Below, in pieces: positions 17,101-25,833 of a stretch of 64,000 bases of DNA (position 1 is its first letter; every line of letters starts with the position of its first letter). The DNA comes from Streptococcus infantis. GTDB lineage: Bacteria > Bacillota > Bacilli > Lactobacillales > Streptococcaceae. The stretch covers positions 24,534 through 88,533 of the forward strand of contig NZ_JYOV01000011.1 of assembly GCF_000963255.1 (NCBI RefSeq). Direction: 5' to 3'. The notes under the pieces were generated by a model that saw only the letters and a program-made list of their open reading frames with translations, made no database searches and had not been told where the DNA came from. The position numbers and the translations under genes are program-made.

Positions 17101-18760
17101 GACGGCTCAGGGCTTGCGAACTGACTTGTCAGCTATTCAGGAATATGTCAATAAAGACGGTCAGCGACAGGAAGTCTTACAACGCTACTCTCGTGAAGAG
17201 AGCGCAAAACAAGCGACGGCTGTTCGCGAGCTGGTCGCAAGAGACTATGTTGGTAAATCAACCTATCAGGAAGATGTGAGAGGTCTTGAGCGTAGGTTCG
17301 AAGCTATTACCAACCCACAAAATGGATCGATTGCTACTCAGATTGCTAACTACAAGCAATCAGTTGATGGCAGATTCACAGAAATCACTTCATTGATTTC
17401 TGGTAAGGCTAACCAAACAGACTTCCAGCGAGTTAAGGAAACTAGCCAACTCTATGAGCGGATTCTTGGAAATTCTGAGAACGGTATCGCTGACAAGATA
17501 GCCCGAATGGCTATGACCAATCAGCTATTTCAGCTTGAGGTGTCTAAGAATGAAGGTCTGAAAACCGTTCAAAGACAGTTGGCTGGTTCGTGGGCGGTTC
17601 AAAACATCAACTCTGCTGGAGATATCATCTCTGGAATCAATCTAGGCGCTAATGGGCATAATCGATTTGATGGGAAACTAACTCACATCACGGGTGAAAC
17701 CTTGATTGATAAAGCGGTTATCAAGTCTGCTATGGTTGACAAGCTGAAAACGGCCAATTTTGAAGCTGGTTCGGTGACTACTGTTATCTTAGATGCTGAA
17801 GCGGTCACAGCTGAGAAGCTGAAAGTTGACCAGGCTTTCTTCAATAAGCTTGTAGCAAATGAAGCTTACTTGAGTCAACTGTTTGCCAAACAAGCCTTTA
17901 TTAACCGAGTTCAGAGTGTTGCAATCGATGCAAGTCAGGTTCGGTCAGGTATTTTAAGCGGTGACCGAATCTATGGCGGAACGATTCGAGGGGCCAACAT
18001 CTATGGCGGAACCCTAACTGGTCACACTCAAATTCAGTTAGGGACATACGGTTCTTTTGATACGGTGAACGGAGGTATTCAAATTAATGTGCCTCGTACT
18101 GTCAATGCCAAAGATGGCTTGGGAGTTCAATTTATCGGCTCTTACGGTCGTGGAGAAAATGTCCCTTACGGTCTTTTTATCTACAAAGATGCAGATTTTA
18201 CAGTAGGTGGGACTGCAGAAACAAGTGATGATTTTCTTTTAACGGTTGAAGGCTACATCAATGCGAAGGGGATCGGCTGGTTAAAGACAGGTAAAGGCAG
18301 TGTCAATGGAAAAACAACAGGTACTATTGGACTCTGGAACTCAGACAATGTATCTTTGAGCTTTGGTGGATCAGGGAATGATATCTACTATAGTTACAAT
18401 GGCACAGCATATAGTCTGTGGTCAGTTGTCAACCAGCACTTCTCGGATAGACGTTTGAAAGAAAACATCATTGATTGTGAGCACAAGGCTCTTGATTATA
18501 TCCATCAATTCAAGTTCAAGGAATACGATTGGAAGAAGCAAGAGGATAGACCACAACAAGCACACACGAAGATTGGTTTGATTGCCCAAGAGGTTCAAGA
18601 AGTGGATCCTACGCTTGTTTATGAGAATGGAGATACGCTGAACTTGGATAATCTCAGATTGACCAATATAGCACTTAAAGCAATTCAGGAGCTTGCTCTT
18701 GAAAACAAAATATTAACACATAGATTGGAGAACTTAGAAAATGAACGCAGAACAGCTTAA
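14186..18760 (+). CDS. Tail-tip / receptor-binding protein with S74 chaperone end
   Basis: 1524 residues from a TTG behind GGGGGTGG; the gene abuts the dit stop. Residues 1-330 are the Tal/prophage endopeptidase-type tail-tip region. Helical linkers follow, with two related modules near 555-710 and 820-960 that each open VGG(T/R)NL and close SPAPED; these look like carbohydrate-binding jelly-rolls. Beta-helix-like repeats (GDRIYGGTIRGANIYGGTLT) precede the C-terminal intramolecular chaperone, whose start HFSDRRLKENI (about residue 1419) carries the Ser-Asp pair of S74 self-cleavage. It most likely decides host-surface binding. Confidence 0.9.
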   Translation: MLYLLNKDVRTVRWNGEPLHEATSAIVKETMNGDFTLTVKYPISDSGIYQLIQEDMLIKAPTPVLGAQLFRIKKPVEHNDHLEITAYHISDDVMQRSITPVSVTSQSCGMALSRMVQNTKTALGDFSFNSDIQDRRTFNTTETETLYSVLLDGKHSIVGTWEGELVRDNFAMTIKKSRGENRGVVITTHKNLKDYQRTKNSQNVVTRIHAKSTFKPEGAEKETTIRVTVDSPLINSYPYINEKEYENNNAKSVEELQKWAQAKFTNQGIDKVSDAIKIEAYELDGQVVHMGDTVNLKSWKHNVDSFKKAIAYEFDALKEEYLSLTFDDKAGTGGSRASGGLSSAADAILGVTESAQEIALEKALQNADLGFDHQAGLLRQEILDGIELARAKAEEVKRELSDTINQRFDSFENGPLQDAKRRAIEALRNAGASSLLAQEAKRIGLDSIAKLEAFKSQATSAQTALSGDLDALKRTIANDIRPKQVQVEAEIAKQIEALTQTKNELTGVKSAQATYEETTTRRLAELTNLANGKASKSELTQTAEELTSKIASVRVGGTNLYALSKNSDIWEGGHVADFKMDISSGEISFKATGLDPYVGEATTHPRTASSRNGVRIPVIAGKSIYVTISNPIFAKNFISYFDENGNTVKHYQYYNTNSFVISPKELTGVSFVTLRFGCGGSNFEIGDVLKTKVKVEYGTIPTDWSPAPEDVESQISAVESSFKQRADSLEAWVSRLTEGLKTKADSSALTLLSDSIKQSVKSLETETDNKFAQKLSTAEFEVQASGIRQEIVNATKDKADKTLVTAEAGRLREELASLSVGGRNLLKGSKGPFKPNRNPANFDNNTLYSQETLVYLVQNEKYRISAKSDGNFTSWHSPNNENDNVVLWLMDKAVSNYQIVSDAKTATTGTEFVWNRPTGIYHLRVNTYRKDPQKLKSVWEVKVEQGSFKTGWSPAPEDTDGLITEAKATFERTAQGLRTDLSAIQEYVNKDGQRQEVLQRYSREESAKQATAVRELVARDYVGKSTYQEDVRGLERRFEAITNPQNGSIATQIANYKQSVDGRFTEITSLISGKANQTDFQRVKETSQLYERILGNSENGIADKIARMAMTNQLFQLEVSKNEGLKTVQRQLAGSWAVQNINSAGDIISGINLGANGHNRFDGKLTHITGETLIDKAVIKSAMVDKLKTANFEAGSVTTVILDAEAVTAEKLKVDQAFFNKLVANEAYLSQLFAKQAFINRVQSVAIDASQVRSGILSGDRIYGGTIRGANIYGGTLTGHTQIQLGTYGSFDTVNGGIQINVPRTVNAKDGLGVQFIGSYGRGENVPYGLFIYKDADFTVGGTAETSDDFLLTVEGYINAKGIGWLKTGKGSVNGKTTGTIGLWNSDNVSLSFGGSGNDIYYSYNGTAYSLWSVVNQHFSDRRLKENIIDCEHKALDYIHQFKFKEYDWKKQEDRPQQAHTKIGLIAQEVQEVDPTLVYENGDTLNLDNLRLTNIALKAIQELALENKILTHRLENLENERRTA

Positions 18761-18941
18761 CCAAGCCTTACAAATGACAATTAGTGAAATGTCAACAGCC
18801 TCAACAAATTCAATGATTACAAGTAATCTCTTGAACATTCAGTTGAATGAGCAAAGGGCAGAGAATCAAAGACTTCAAGCACGAGTTGACGAGCTGGAAG
18901 CTCTGCTTGATGAACAAACTAGACCAGCAGAAGGAGAGTAG
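18741..18941 (+). CDS. Small coiled-coil phage protein
   Basis: 66 residues, ATG inside the end of the tail-tip gene. The second half is a clean heptad coiled coil (NEQRAENQRLQARVDELEAL). It might be a small tail accessory factor; no family is recognised. Close packing (2 nt to the next gene) supports that it is real. Confidence 0.65.
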   Translation: MNAEQLNQALQMTISEMSTASTNSMITSNLLNIQLNEQRAENQRLQARVDELEALLDEQTRPAEGE

Positions 18942-18943
18942 AC

Positions 18944-19579
18944 ATGGCAATCAATGGGTATAATCTATCAACAAAACCGTACTTAAGAATTTCTGGTTCT
19001 AATGTTGAGACCGTGGTAGAAATTCAATTATCAGAAGGAAATCGCTACAGCACTAATTCACGATCATTCCCTGGTGACCGTACAAATGAATCAGAAGATG
19101 TCTTGATTCAAGCGGTTCTTGATATCCTAAAAGCCGAACTAGATCCAGGCAGTGCTATCGTCAAAACACAAGCGCAGCTTGAACAAGCAAATCAGAAGAT
19201 TGCGCAGAATGAGAGCGAGCAGAATCGACTCTCTGCGCTTATCAAGCAGACTGAAGAGAATTCGAAGGTGAATCAGAAGGTCATTCATGTTCTTGTCTTG
19301 AACTCTGTCATGAGCAAGAATATCGAGTACGGCACGACTTATAAAGAATTGGTTGAGTTGATTCCACTCGCTGAAGTTGGTAAGACCTACTTGCCACATG
19401 ACCTAATCACGATTGAAGACCCTGAGCACGTAGAGGTCAATGGCGAAGGGAAACGCATCTTGGTTCAGCTTAATAAGGAATTTACCTATAACGGCGAGCC
19501 TGTCAGCGCATTTGTGACAAATGGCTCCCTGGAGCAAAACGGAACTGGGGTCGCTTGGAAATTTGAAGGGAAGGAATAG
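18944..19579 (+). CDS. Phage protein, DUF1366-like
   Basis: 211 residues. The first 70 residues look like a small beta domain (GYNLSTKPYLRISGSNVETV). Residues 70-110 are coiled coil (QLEQANQKIAQNESEQNRL), and the end is beta-rich (RILVQLNKEFTYNGEPVSAF). Genes of this kind, which I recall as DUF1366, lie between the tail fibre and holin in streptococcal phages. The role is unknown, with a tail-tip accessory function or lysis accessory function possible. Confidence 0.6.
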   Translation: MAINGYNLSTKPYLRISGSNVETVVEIQLSEGNRYSTNSRSFPGDRTNESEDVLIQAVLDILKAELDPGSAIVKTQAQLEQANQKIAQNESEQNRLSALIKQTEENSKVNQKVIHVLVLNSVMSKNIEYGTTYKELVELIPLAEVGKTYLPHDLITIEDPEHVEVNGEGKRILVQLNKEFTYNGEPVSAFVTNGSLEQNGTGVAWKFEGKE

Positions 19580-19588
19580 GAGAAATAT

Positions 19589-20008
19589 ATGAAAATCGAA
19601 TTGTTTAACTTTTTTAGAAACCTGATTCAAACAGAAGATGGTTTGGTATTATATGCGCTAGGCTTAATTGTGATTCTAGAAATCGTAGATTTTGCGTCAG
19701 GAACCTTCGCAGCGATCGCAAATCCAGAAATTGAATACAAGAGCAAGATTGGTATTAACGGTCTGATTCGAAAGATTCTTGGTGTTCTCTTGTTGATGGT
19801 ATTGATTCCGATGTCTGTCTTGCTACCTGAAAAAACAGGCTTCGCATTTTTGTACTCAATCTATCTCGGATATTTGCTTTTTACTTTCCAATCGCTAATT
19901 GAAAATTACCGTAAGTTGAAAGGTAATGTGACTATCTTCCAGCCTATCATTAAGGCATTTGAGCGTTTATCTGGCGATAAAAACGATAAGAACGAAGGAG
20001 AACAATAA
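19589..20008 (+). CDS. Phage holin (toxin secretion/holin family 4)
   Basis: 139 residues behind AGGAGAAA. Hydrophobic segments include [38 protein letters not shown] and [19 protein letters not shown]; the tail is charged (KNDKNEGEQ). The [11 protein letters not shown] stretch and overall layout match the Phage_holin_4 family common in streptococcal phages. It would open the membrane for the LytA-like endolysin encoded next; the stop codon and the lysin ATG overlap. Confidence 0.9.
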   Translation: MKIELFNFFRNLIQTEDGLVLYALGLIVILEIVDFASGTFAAIANPEIEYKSKIGINGLIRKILGVLLLMVLIPMSVLLPEKTGFAFLYSIYLGYLLFTFQSLIENYRKLKGNVTIFQPIIKAFERLSGDKNDKNEGEQ

Positions 20009-20964
20009 TGGATATTGATACAAGTAGGTACAGAGAAGGACTTCCTCAGATTGGTTATGCTCCTTATCGTCAAATTCACGCTCATTCTACTGGAAATAAG
20101 AAATCAACAGCTCAGAATGAAGCTGACTACCATAGGCGCAGACCTGCCGAATCTGGCTTCTTCTCACATGTTGTCGGCAATGGACGAGTGATGCAGGTAG
20201 GACCAGTAAATAATGGTGCCTACGATGTGGGAGGTGGCTGGAATTATGAAACGTATGCAGCAGTCGAACTGATTGAAAGTCATTCGACCAAAGAAGAGTT
20301 CATGGAAGATTACAGATTGTACATCGAATTGCTTCGAAATTTAGCAGATGAAGCAGGGCTTCCTAAAACGTTGGATTCGGACGCATTGGAAGGTATTAAA
20401 TCGCACGAATATTGTACCAACAATCAACCAAACAATTATAGCGACCACGTTGATCCATATCCTTATTTGGTAAGCTGGGGCATCAGTCGTGAGCAATTCA
20501 AGCATGATATTGAAAACGGTCTTGAAATTAAAAAAGGATGGCAAGAAAATTCTACTGGTTGGTGGTATGTACGTTCAGATGGTTCTTATCCAAAAGAGAA
20601 ATTTGAAAAAATCGATGGCACCTGGTATTATTTTGATGGCTCTGGCTATATGCTTGCAGATAAATGGAAGAAACATTCAGATGGCAAATGGTACTATCTT
20701 GATGTTTCGGGAGCGATGGTCACTGGATGGAAGAAAATCGCTGGAAGCTGGTATTACTTCGACAGTGAAGGAGCCATGAAGACTGGTTGGGTCAAATATA
20801 AAGACCACTGGTACTACCTCGATGCCAAGGATGGCGACATGAAATCCAAGCAGTTCATCAAATCAGCAGATGGTACAGGTTGGTACTATCTTAAATCAGA
20901 CGGAACAATGGCAGACAAACCAGAATTCACGATTGAGCCTGATGGCTTAATCACCACAAAATAA
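20008..20964 (+). CDS. lytA: LytA-like choline-binding N-acetylmuramoyl-L-alanine amidase (endolysin)
   Basis: 318 residues, the length of pneumococcal LytA as I recall it, and readily aligned with it without gaps. Residues 1-170 are the Amidase_2 domain; His26 is in QIHAHSTGN and the zinc-binding His residues near the end lie in [10 protein letters not shown]. Residues 178-300 are choline-binding repeats ([37 protein letters not shown]) that anchor the enzyme to teichoic-acid choline. There is no signal peptide, as expected for a holin-dependent lysin. The final repeat keeps the GTG in [10 protein letters not shown], where atypical mitis-group lytA alleles are described as losing two residues. 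Confidence 0.93.
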   Translation: MDIDTSRYREGLPQIGYAPYRQIHAHSTGNKKSTAQNEADYHRRRPAESGFFSHVVGNGRVMQVGPVNNGAYDVGGGWNYETYAAVELIESHSTKEEFMEDYRLYIELLRNLADEAGLPKTLDSDALEGIKSHEYCTNNQPNNYSDHVDPYPYLVSWGISREQFKHDIENGLEIKKGWQENSTGWWYVRSDGSYPKEKFEKIDGTWYYFDGSGYMLADKWKKHSDGKWYYLDVSGAMVTGWKKIAGSWYYFDSEGAMKTGWVKYKDHWYYLDAKDGDMKSKQFIKSADGTGWYYLKSDGTMADKPEFTIEPDGLITTK

Positions 20965-21001
20965 AATAAAAACAGAAAGAATAAAAAATTATTACACTAG
21001 A

Positions 21002-21027
21002 CCGCAGGCAATAGCTTGCGGTTTTTT
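21002..21027 (+). terminator. Terminator of the late/lysis operon
   Basis: CCGCAGGC and GCTTGCGG form an 8-bp stem (one G-U pair) with an AATA loop, followed by TTTTTT. It lies 38 nt after the endolysin stop and closes the late transcript. Confidence 0.85.
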
Positions 21028-21056
21028 GTTTGCAATAATAAAAGCAGTGACCGAAA

Positions 21057-21236
21057 TCACTGCTTATCAGCTGTAGCAAATTCATAAAGTTTTTCTGCTG
21101 TGAGAAGGGCCATTTTGTCCATGCTTGTTTTTCCTTTTCTAAGGTCAGAAACAGTAGTCCATGGAACTCCAGCACCTTGCGAAATAGCAGATGTAGAAAT
21201 AGAACTGTTAAGTAATTCTTGAATAACTTTTCTCAT
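21057..21236 (-). CDS. Small HTH DNA-binding protein
   Basis: 59 residues on the minus strand, starting with ATG behind AAGGA. The sequence MRKVIQELLNSSISTSAISQ, then GVPWTTVSDLRKGKTSMDKM, reads as a minimal helix-turn-helix of the Cro/XRE kind (helix 2 SISTSAISQGAG, helix 3 PWTTVSDLRKG). It starts 1 nt after the stop of a 30-residue membrane peptide gene, so the pair is co-translated. It might be an anti-repressor or autoregulator for the small opposite-strand unit. Confidence 0.7.
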   Translation of the reverse strand: MRKVIQELLNSSISTSAISQGAGVPWTTVSDLRKGKTSMDKMALLTAEKLYEFATADKQ

Positions 21237-21237
21237 A

Positions 21238-21330
21238 TTATTTGTCCTTTTTATTTTTTAGATAGATATATACATTGATTGCAATTATAAAAATAGCTAT
21301 TGCGCTAACCATTGCTTTTCCTCTTTTCAT
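21238..21330 (-). CDS. Tiny membrane peptide upstream of the HTH gene
   Basis: 30 residues from the ATG at 21330, or 24 from an inner ATG at 21312 that has a better-spaced AGAGG. It reads as a single hydrophobic helix (MVSAIAIFIIAINVYIYL) with a basic end (KNKKDK). This is the build of a small membrane toxin or of a translation-coupling leader peptide. Only the ribosome-binding site and tight linkage support it as a gene. Confidence 0.45.
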   Translation of the reverse strand: MKRGKAMVSAIAIFIIAINVYIYLKNKKDK

Positions 21331-21341
21331 TTGATAAAATA

Positions 21342-21371
21342 GAGGTGTGAGGGGCTTTCGCCCCAACCTCT
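21342..21371 (-). terminator. Hairpin between the small opposite-strand genes
   Basis: GGGGC/GCCCC with a GAAA loop on the minus strand, nested in GAGGT/ACCTC, followed by TATTTTATC. It lies just after the 51-residue gene stop, so it should end most transcripts there or set the ratio to the downstream pair. Confidence 0.6.
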
Positions 21372-21377
21372 TAGCGT

Positions 21378-21533
21378 TTACCTTTTTCTTTGACGGGATT
21401 TCGGTTTACGCTTTTTGTTTTGCCTTGCGACCGTTATTGCGGTCACTAGACTTGCGATAGCAGTTACTGTTTCAGGAATGTTGTCTATTACCTTTTCCAG
21501 TAACCTAAGCCAATCTTCTTTGTTCAATTTCAT
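21378..21533 (-). CDS. Small phage-end protein with hydrophobic centre and basic tail
   Basis: 51 residues from the ATG at 21533; a TTG two codons later has the better-spaced GGGGGTG site. Residues 4-18 form an amphipathic helix (NKEDWLRLLEKVIDNI), the centre is hydrophobic (ETVTAIASLVTAITVA), and the end is strongly basic (KKRKPKSRQRKR). A near-consensus promoter drives it. The shape resembles small holin-like toxins, but I recognise no exact family. It is probably a lysogenic-conversion or immunity gene, since it is transcribed against the late operon. Confidence 0.6.
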   Translation of the reverse strand: MKLNKEDWLRLLEKVIDNIPETVTAIASLVTAITVARQNKKRKPKSRQRKR

Positions 21534-21558
21534 CACCCCCTTTCCTTATCTTGATTAT

Positions 21559-21587
21559 ATTATATCACGGTATACCGAGAAAGTCAA
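21559..21587 (-). promoter_or_regulatory. Strong promoter with palindromic operator
   Basis: On the minus strand: TTGACT, 17-nt spacer, TATAAT. The spacer holds the perfect palindrome CGGTATACCG (21568-21577), a natural place for a repressor dimer to block RNA polymerase. This is one of the strongest promoter matches in the window. Confidence 0.85.
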
Positions 21588-21849
21588 GCGTTTTGATAAA
21601 GTTTTTTACTTTTTTTCAAAAAAAATAGACCTTATCCAGAGGTCGGGGAGTTTGTAAACTATTAGAGTTAAATTGCAATCTTCTCAACTATGCGGGCAAA
21701 TCTGGTATAAAAATGAATACGAAGATGAATACGATTTAAAAAAATGACGGTAATCAATGGAAATAATTTTAAATAAAAATAAGCAAAAACTCAACTAACG
21801 ATAAGCGACGGAAATCAATTGTAAACACAAAATTCTTATACCATAGTTC
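21588..21849. other. Gene-free junction between prophage and chromosome
   Basis: AT-rich and without a credible gene. It contains two direct repeat pairs: ATGAATACGA at 21713-21722 and 21725-21734, and GACGGTAATCAATGG / GACGGAAATCAATTG at 21746 and 21807. attR and integrase arm sites would be expected about here, but with the left prophage end outside the window the core cannot be defined. Confidence 0.4.
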
Positions 21850-21878
21850 GTGACAGTTCCTGTTTTTTTTGATAGAAT
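21850..21878 (+). promoter_or_regulatory. Promoter of tgt
   Basis: GTGACA, 17-nt spacer, TAGAAT. The leader that follows contains short stems (GCCCTTGGGC; CTGGGACTGTCTTTCCCAG) before the TCGGAGG ribosome-binding site. Confidence 0.6.
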
Positions 21879-21907
21879 CATACAGTATGCCCTTGGGCAC
21901 AAAGTAA

Positions 21908-23086
<1,179 letters not shown>

Positions 23087-23105
23087 GATTATCAATCTAA
23101 AGCTG

Positions 23106-23140
23106 AAATCCTAAGTTTTCTCTTAGGATTTTTCTTATTT
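23106..23140 (+). terminator. Terminator after tgt
   Basis: AAATCCTAAG pairs with CTTAGGATTT around a 6-nt loop, followed by a T-rich run. Confidence 0.85.
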
Positions 23141-23218
23141 TTTTGATAGAATAAAGGTAATATGGAATGAACATTAGATGGTTTTTTTACTACTCTAATG
23201 AACGGAGAATAAACTCGT

Positions 23219-25036
23219 ATGCGTATTAAATGGTTTTCCTTGATCAGGATTACAGGCTTACTCTTGGTGCTTTTGTACCATTTCTTTCAGACGGTTTTTC
23301 CAGGAGGTTTCTTCGGGGTTGATGTCTTTTTCACCTTCTCAGGTTTCCTAATTACGTCACTCCTGTTAGAAGAATTTGGACAAAAAGGTAAGATTGATAT
23401 CCTAGGATTTTTTAGAAGACGCTTCTATCGGATTTTTCCCCCAGTTGTCTTGATGATCCTGGTCGTTATGCCTTTTACTTTCTTGGTTCGACAGGATTAT
23501 GTGGCAGGAATCGGTGGTCAGATTGCTGGTGTCCTTGGTTTTATGACTAACTTCTATGAAATGTTGACAGGAGGAAGTTATGAATCTCAGTTCATTCCTC
23601 ATCTCTTTGTTCATAACTGGAGTTTAGCGGTTGAAGTTCATTACTATATCTTGTGGGGCTTGGCAGTTTGGCTCATGTCTAAGCAAGCCAAAACAGGTGG
23701 GCAACTACGGGGAATGGTTTTTCTACTATCTTCAACTACCTTTGTTGTTAGCTTCCTTTCAATGTTTATTGGTAGCTTTATCGTTTCTTCCTACTCAACG
23801 CTTTACTTTTCAAGTCTAACTCATGTTTATCCGTTCTTCCTAGGTAGTGTCCTAGCTACCTTGATAGGGGTCCGTCATACGACACCTCTTCTCAAACGTT
23901 TGAATCAAACCCTGGACTTGAAACAGACCTTATTAGTCTTTTCAGCTGGTCTCGGAGTTTTGCTCTTATTGACCTTCTTCGTGAAATTCAATTATCTCTT
24001 TGCCTACTTGCTTGGTTTCTTGTTGGCAAGTTTAGCTGCCCTTTTGATGATCGTTACAGCACGAGTTTTACATGAGAAAACTCCGACGATTGAAGAACCA
24101 AAGGTAATTAGCTTCTTAGCTGATACCAGCTATGCCGTTTATCTTTTCCACTGGCCGTTTTATATCATTTTCTCTCAGTTGATGAGCAACCTACCGGCAG
24201 TGATTCTCACCACTATCTTTTCTTATCTCTTTGCAAGCCTTTCTTTCTATGTGATTGAACCTTTCATTGCCGGGAAGAACACTAGCTTATTGCAAAAGGT
24301 AAAAGAAATTCCGCATATTCAACCAATCTTTGCGGGTAGCGTCGGTTTTCTTAGCTTGCTAACACTGATTGTGATGCTCATAGCTCCCCAAGTCGGTGCT
24401 TTTGAAACGGATTTGATGGTAAATGGCCTCAATCAAGCTCAAACCAATATTACCCGTACAAAAACCATGGCGGATCAAGCAGAAGCAAGTCGCTACAATA
24501 TTGCCGATGGTGTATCCATCATCGGAGATTCTGTAACCTTGCGTGCAACACCTGGACTTAAAGAGGTTCTACCAGACGCTCAGACAGATGGTCAAGTAAG
24601 TAGAAATACCAAGCAAGCCAATGCTATTATGCTCAACCACAGTCAGAATAAAGTCCTCCCTAAAATAGTCGTTATTGCTACTGGAGTGAATAACCCTGAG
24701 GATTATAAGGCTGATATCGATTCTTTGATAACAAATCTACCTAAGGGGCATCAGCTTGTACTCGTGACACCTTATGAAGGGGATAAAACTCAAGCAACTC
24801 AGCCTTATGTAGAACAGTATGCTAGCTATGTGCGTGAAGTAGCTCAAAAATATCCTTACATTGAGGTTGCAGACTGGAATCAGGTAGCTAAAGATCATCC
24901 AGACATCTGGAAAGGAACGGATCAGGTTCATTTTGGAAGTGATAATACTAAACTAGAAGAGGGAGCTAAGCTCTATGCAGAAACGATAGCATCAGCTATC
25001 AAGGCCTTGGCAGATAAGCCTGTGAAGTCAAAATAA
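23219..25036 (+). CDS. oatA: Peptidoglycan O-acetyltransferase (OatA/Adr-like)
   Basis: 605 residues. Residues 1-395 are an acyltransferase-3 membrane domain with about ten transmembrane helices, including LLVLLYHFFQTVFPGGFFGV, VDVFFTFSGFLITSLL and the late LFHWPFYI box. Residues 400-605 form an extracytoplasmic SGNH hydrolase-like domain: nucleophile in SIIGDSVTLRA, then VVIATGVNN and the catalytic Asp/His in GTDQVHFGSDN. This two-domain build is that of OatA (Adr in pneumococcus), which acetylates MurNAc O-6 and gives lysozyme resistance. It has its own terminator (25042-25078). Other acyltransferase-3/SGNH proteins act on different glycans, so substrate is inferred. Confidence 0.85.
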   Translation: MRIKWFSLIRITGLLLVLLYHFFQTVFPGGFFGVDVFFTFSGFLITSLLLEEFGQKGKIDILGFFRRRFYRIFPPVVLMILVVMPFTFLVRQDYVAGIGGQIAGVLGFMTNFYEMLTGGSYESQFIPHLFVHNWSLAVEVHYYILWGLAVWLMSKQAKTGGQLRGMVFLLSSTTFVVSFLSMFIGSFIVSSYSTLYFSSLTHVYPFFLGSVLATLIGVRHTTPLLKRLNQTLDLKQTLLVFSAGLGVLLLLTFFVKFNYLFAYLLGFLLASLAALLMIVTARVLHEKTPTIEEPKVISFLADTSYAVYLFHWPFYIIFSQLMSNLPAVILTTIFSYLFASLSFYVIEPFIAGKNTSLLQKVKEIPHIQPIFAGSVGFLSLLTLIVMLIAPQVGAFETDLMVNGLNQAQTNITRTKTMADQAEASRYNIADGVSIIGDSVTLRATPGLKEVLPDAQTDGQVSRNTKQANAIMLNHSQNKVLPKIVVIATGVNNPEDYKADIDSLITNLPKGHQLVLVTPYEGDKTQATQPYVEQYASYVREVAQKYPYIEVADWNQVAKDHPDIWKGTDQVHFGSDNTKLEEGAKLYAETIASAIKALADKPVKSK

Positions 25037-25041
25037 TATTT

Positions 25042-25078
25042 AAAAAGTAGAGATGACCGTTCTCTACTTTTTCTTTTT
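25042..25078 (+). terminator. Terminator after oatA
   Basis: AAAAAGTAGAGA pairs with TCTCTACTTTTT, T-rich 3' side. Confidence 0.85.
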
Positions 25079-25151
25079 AGAAAGTACTTCTTAGAAAATA
25101 ATTCATTCTCTAAGCTTCTCTCTAACCTATGGCAATATCGTCTTACTCTAG

Positions 25152-25262
25152 CTTATTAGATTTTTGGGTAGTTTGGCCCAACTATGGCAATCTCTAGGCT
25201 TTCGTTTTTATGGCGGATCACGTCTTGATTGGGAAAAACTTGCCAAATTGTCAGAATTATGA
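25152..25262 (+). pseudogene. Possible short gene remnant
   Basis: An open stretch of 36 codons without a start codon (contains LAQLWQSLGFRFYGGSRLDW) ends in TGA at 25260-25262. Composition is protein-like, and CTATGGCAAT occurs twice nearby. The origin is unknown; it may be the end of a gene lost between oatA and the SufT-like gene. Confidence 0.3.
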
Positions 25263-25297
25263 GAAAATAGGTGCAGTCAGAAAATGGAGGGAATGCA

Positions 25298-25639
25298 ATG
25301 AGAGAAGACATCAAGATTAATGACCGTGCTTTAGCATTAGGAAATCAGATCATTGACAAGCTAGAAAAAGTTTACGATACAGATGTGGAATTAGATGTCT
25401 ATAATCTTGGCTTGATTTACGAGATTCATTTGGACGAGGCTGGTCTTTGTACAATTGTCATGACCTTCACCGATACAGCCTGTGACTGTGCAGAAAGTTT
25501 ACCTATTGAAATTGTGGCAGGTCTGAAACAGATTGAAGGAATTGAGGATGTTAGGGTTGAAGTTACCTGGTCACCTGCCTGGAAGATTACACGCATCAGT
25601 CGCTATGGACGTATAGCACTTGGACTACCACCGCGCTAA
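25298..25639 (+). CDS. MIP18/SufT-family metal-sulfur cluster assembly factor
   Basis: 113 residues from the ATG at 25298, chosen because GGAGG lies 7 nt before it (a GTG at 25271 has no such site). The DUF59/MIP18 fold is recognisable in YDTDVELDVYNLGLIYEI, the Cys pair in TDTACDCAESLP, and the final VRVEVTWSPAWKITRISRYG. Family members help mature Fe-S proteins or act in phenylacetate-type hydroxylases (PaaD). No suf or paa genes are adjacent, so a general Fe-S role is the safer reading; ilvD nearby encodes an Fe-S enzyme. Confidence 0.85.
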   Translation: MREDIKINDRALALGNQIIDKLEKVYDTDVELDVYNLGLIYEIHLDEAGLCTIVMTFTDTACDCAESLPIEIVAGLKQIEGIEDVRVEVTWSPAWKITRISRYGRIALGLPPR

Positions 25640-25645
25640 AAAACA

Positions 25646-25825
25646 AGAGAGAGTGGGACAGGAATCGGTAATTCGTTAGAATTCGATTTCGTAGTCCCAC
25701 CTCCGCACAGTTGAGTAGGGCTGTAAAAGCTGATGAAATCAGCGTAGTAGAGCCCACTCAACCACTGCGTCTTGCTCGACAATCCAAAGACAATTGAGAG
25801 GCTAGGACTTTTGTCCCAGGCTCCT
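25646..25825 (+). repeat. Dispersed 180-nt structured repeat, copy A
   Basis: About 95% identical to the reverse complement of 54376-54557. Its ends are near-inverted repeats (GAGAGAGTGGGACA and the complement of GAGAGAGGCTGGGACA). Inside are further stems such as GTGGGAC with GTCCCAC. It lies between convergent genes. The structure is that of a non-coding MITE-like element. Confidence 0.85.
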
Positions 25826-25833
25826 TTTTGTTA

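Noticed and set aside
25646..25825. Calling the 180-nt repeat a BOX or RUP element
   Set aside because: It lacks the sequences I associate with those elements, so it is left as an unnamed repeat.
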